A stretch of 64,000 bases of DNA. It comes from Methylovulum miyakonense HT12 (GTDB lineage Bacteria > Pseudomonadota > Gammaproteobacteria > Methylococcales > Methylomonadaceae). The translations under genes and the position numbers were made by a program. Of the stretch, positions 62,483 through 64,000 are shown piece by piece. Within the stretch, counting starts at the first letter, position 1, and each line of letters starts with the position of its first letter. A model generated the notes under the pieces. That model searched no databases. It had not been told where the DNA came from and saw only the letters and a program-made list of their open reading frames with translations. Location: positions 1,813,551 to 1,877,550 of the forward strand of contig NZ_KB913025.1 of NCBI RefSeq assembly GCF_000384075.1, written 5' to 3'.

Positions 62483-63667
62483 ATGTTTGGGGCGCTCATC
62501 TTATTGATACAAGTGGCGGTGCTGTTGTTGACGTTGCCCGGTACTTTGGAATTGTTGGCCTTGACGTTGGCGGCCGCCTTCTTAAAAAAGCGCTTGCAAG
62601 TGTCCCGCATCCATCCTGAAGTTTCACTGCCCAGGTTGGCCGTTGTCATGCCGGCGCATAATGAGGCCAGCGGCATTGGTGCTTGTGTGGCCAATTTGAA
62701 CGCCAGCCTCAAACAGGCCATAGGCTGTGAACTGATCGTCATCGCCGATAATTGCCAGGATGACACCGCCGCCATCGCTGCCGAAGCTGGGGCACGGGTT
62801 TTGGTCCGGCAGAATGAGGGGCGACGGGGCAAAGGTTACGCGTTGGATTATGCCTTTAAGACGCTGTTACCCGAAGGTTTTGATGGCTTTATCGTGGTTG
62901 ACGCGGACAGCCGTGTCGATACTGGAATGGTCAGTGAATTCCAACATGCTTTCGCGCAAGGTTTGGACGCACTGCAATGCCGCTACCGTATCGCCAATCC
63001 GGAAGCGTCACGCCGTGCCCGGTTGCTGTATATCGCGTGGTTGGCTTTTAATGAATTGCGTTTGCTAGGGCGTGAAAAGCTCAATGTGTCGGTAGGCATC
63101 TTGGGCAATGGTTTTGCCCTGAGCCGGGCGGTATTGGAAGCCGTGCCTTATGAAGCGGGGTCAATTGCGGAAGACATGGAATACCACCTGCGTCTGGTCG
63201 CGGCGGGTTTTCAGGTGCATTTTCTCGATACGGTGGCCGTCCTCTCTGATGCACCCAATCAGGGCGATAATGCCGCCGTGCAGCGCAGCCGTTGGGAAGG
63301 CGGGCGGTTCCGGTTGATGGCCGAGCATATCCCTGCCTTATTTTTTAGCGTGTTGCGTGGCCGTATACGGATGCTTGAGCCTTTGGCCGAGTTGCTGTTG
63401 TTGCCGCTGGCTTACCATGTGTTATTGCTATTGATGACCTTGTTAATGCCGTGGGCTTTTTTGCAATATTATGCGATTGCCGGATTATTACTGGTGATGG
63501 CGCATGTTTTGCTGGCAATTAAGGGTGCTGGCGACGGGCTTACCAATATTAAAGCGCTGGCGGCCGTCCCTTTTTATATCCTGTGGAAACTCACCTTAAT
63601 GCCCAAGTTGTGGCGCAATGCCCGCCATGATGCGCAGTGGCAACGTACAGATAGGGAAAACCTATGA
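62483..63667 (+). CDS. Family 2 membrane glycosyltransferase
   Basis: 394 aa GT-A type enzyme. N-terminal helix LILLIQVAVLLLTLPGTLEL; GT2 core RLAVVMPAHNEASGIGACVA, DDTAAIAAEAGARVLVRQNE, DXD-type GFIVVDADSRVDTGM, and the ED motif GSIAEDMEYHLRLVAAGFQ with QRSRWEGGR; C-terminal helices (LLLPLAYHVLLLLMTLLMPW). Layout of processive or polyprenyl-linked transferases. ATG behind GGAGGATTT. Overlaps the next gene (ATGA). Confidence 0.88.
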   Translation: MFGALILLIQVAVLLLTLPGTLELLALTLAAAFLKKRLQVSRIHPEVSLPRLAVVMPAHNEASGIGACVANLNASLKQAIGCELIVIADNCQDDTAAIAAEAGARVLVRQNEGRRGKGYALDYAFKTLLPEGFDGFIVVDADSRVDTGMVSEFQHAFAQGLDALQCRYRIANPEASRRARLLYIAWLAFNELRLLGREKLNVSVGILGNGFALSRAVLEAVPYEAGSIAEDMEYHLRLVAAGFQVHFLDTVAVLSDAPNQGDNAAVQRSRWEGGRFRLMAEHIPALFFSVLRGRIRMLEPLAELLLLPLAYHVLLLLMTLLMPWAFLQYYAIAGLLLVMAHVLLAIKGAGDGLTNIKALAAVPFYILWKLTLMPKLWRNARHDAQWQRTDRENL

Positions 63668-64000
63668 TTGCTATATCTGTTTTTATCGTTACTTATAACA
63701 GTGCCCCGCTGTTGCGCTCGTGTCTGGACAGCTTGCGGGTTCAGACCTTAAGTGATTTTGAAATTATCGTGGTTGATAACGACTCACGCGATGGCACGGC
63801 GGAAATTGTCCGTACGGAGTACCCCGAAATCCGGTTGTTTGCAAACACCAGCAATCTTGGTTTTGGCCATGCCAATAATCTCGCGTTGACGGTGGCGAAA
63901 GGCAGCTATGTCGTGTTGCTGAACCCTGACGCGGTGATCCCGACGGACACCTTGCAACGGGCCTACAAGCACATGGAAAAAAATCTCGAAGTCGGCATGG
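63664..64000 (+). CDS. Family 2 glycosyltransferase, 3' end outside window
   Basis: First 112 residues of a GT-A enzyme: MIAISVFIVTYNSAPLLRSC, LSDFEIIVVDNDSRDGTAEI, SNLGFGHANNLALTVAKGS and YVVLLNPDAVIPTDTL (DxD-type motif NPDAV), the pattern of rhamnosyltransferase-like GT2. ATG overlaps the upstream stop (ATGA), so the two transferases are coupled. Acceptor unknown. Confidence 0.85.
   Translation, partial: MIAISVFIVTYNSAPLLRSCLDSLRVQTLSDFEIIVVDNDSRDGTAEIVRTEYPEIRLFANTSNLGFGHANNLALTVAKGSYVVLLNPDAVIPTDTLQRAYKHMEKNLEVGM

Overview
The window looks like chromosome of a Gram-negative gammaproteobacterium of moderate GC. Evidence is the mlaE-mlaD-mlaB-murA-hisG-hisD block, pmbA, PilS/PilR, TolC/RND efflux systems and many lipoproteins and outer-membrane proteins. 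The mix of secreted proteins and dispersed small repeats reminds me of methanotroph-type (Methylococcales) genomes, but no methane-oxidation gene lies here, so that placement is only a guess.

Layout. 0-4.8 kb: an efflux adaptor (partial), a TolC-type channel, an OmpR-type two-component pair and a PepSY protein, all on the minus strand; probably a metal-responsive efflux locus. 5.2-7.2 kb: a secreted HEXXH-containing protein followed by a strong terminator. 7.3-10.5 kb: an orphan GHKL ATPase set between miniature inverted-repeat elements. 10.5-13.8 kb: a co-directional accessory set (membrane protein, GH24 lysozyme with SH3-like domain, two lipoproteins, a 49-aa protein). 13.9-16.8 kb: an outer-membrane porin, a 51-aa protein, an FMN-binding protein and a membrane protein, headed by a promoter whose -35 region overlaps a Fur-box-like sequence. 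17-20.4 kb: a small anchored protein and PilR/PilS. 20.6-22.6 kb: sucCD.

22.7-33.6 kb: a minus-strand envelope-glycan locus. It begins with a good sigma-70-type promoter and reads HAD-UbiA fusion, DprE1-like oxidase, DprE2-like reductase, large membrane protein, large membrane protein, NAD-dependent epimerase-like, FAD oxidoreductase, and a GtrA-methyltransferase fusion. The first three genes match, step by step, the mycobacterial route to polyprenyl-phospho-D-arabinofuranose. The two polytopic proteins are natural candidates for the sugar transferases. This is the most interesting system in the window.

34.1-42.4 kb: mlaE, mlaD, mlaB (mlaF and mlaC are absent here), murA, short-form hisG, an AT-rich insertion with a VapBC-type toxin-antitoxin pair and a 403-aa protein with PIN-like acidic motifs, then hisD and pmbA. 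42.7-49.8 kb: an HAE1-type RND efflux operon with a divergent TetR regulator; a 386-bp inverted-repeat element with a 7-bp target duplication sits just before the tetR start codon. 49.9-50.3 kb: a fragment of a plasmid Rep_3 initiator and dispersed repeats. 50.4-53.0 kb: an ECF sigma factor, a zinc-finger anti-sigma factor and an S8 protease as one operon. 53-62.2 kb: mostly secreted or surface proteins (TIGR02001-like outer-membrane protein, DUF1566-type protein, a hydrazine-synthase-alpha-like protein with one CXXCH, a TIGR03118-type propeller, a tandem CDGSH protein, small lipoproteins) with long gene-poor gaps. 62.5-64 kb: two translationally coupled family 2 glycosyltransferases, the second cut by the window edge.

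I saw no rRNA, tRNA, CRISPR array, complete insertion sequence or prophage. Start codons were moved inward where a ribosome binding site, signal peptide or overlap supported it, and each case is stated.
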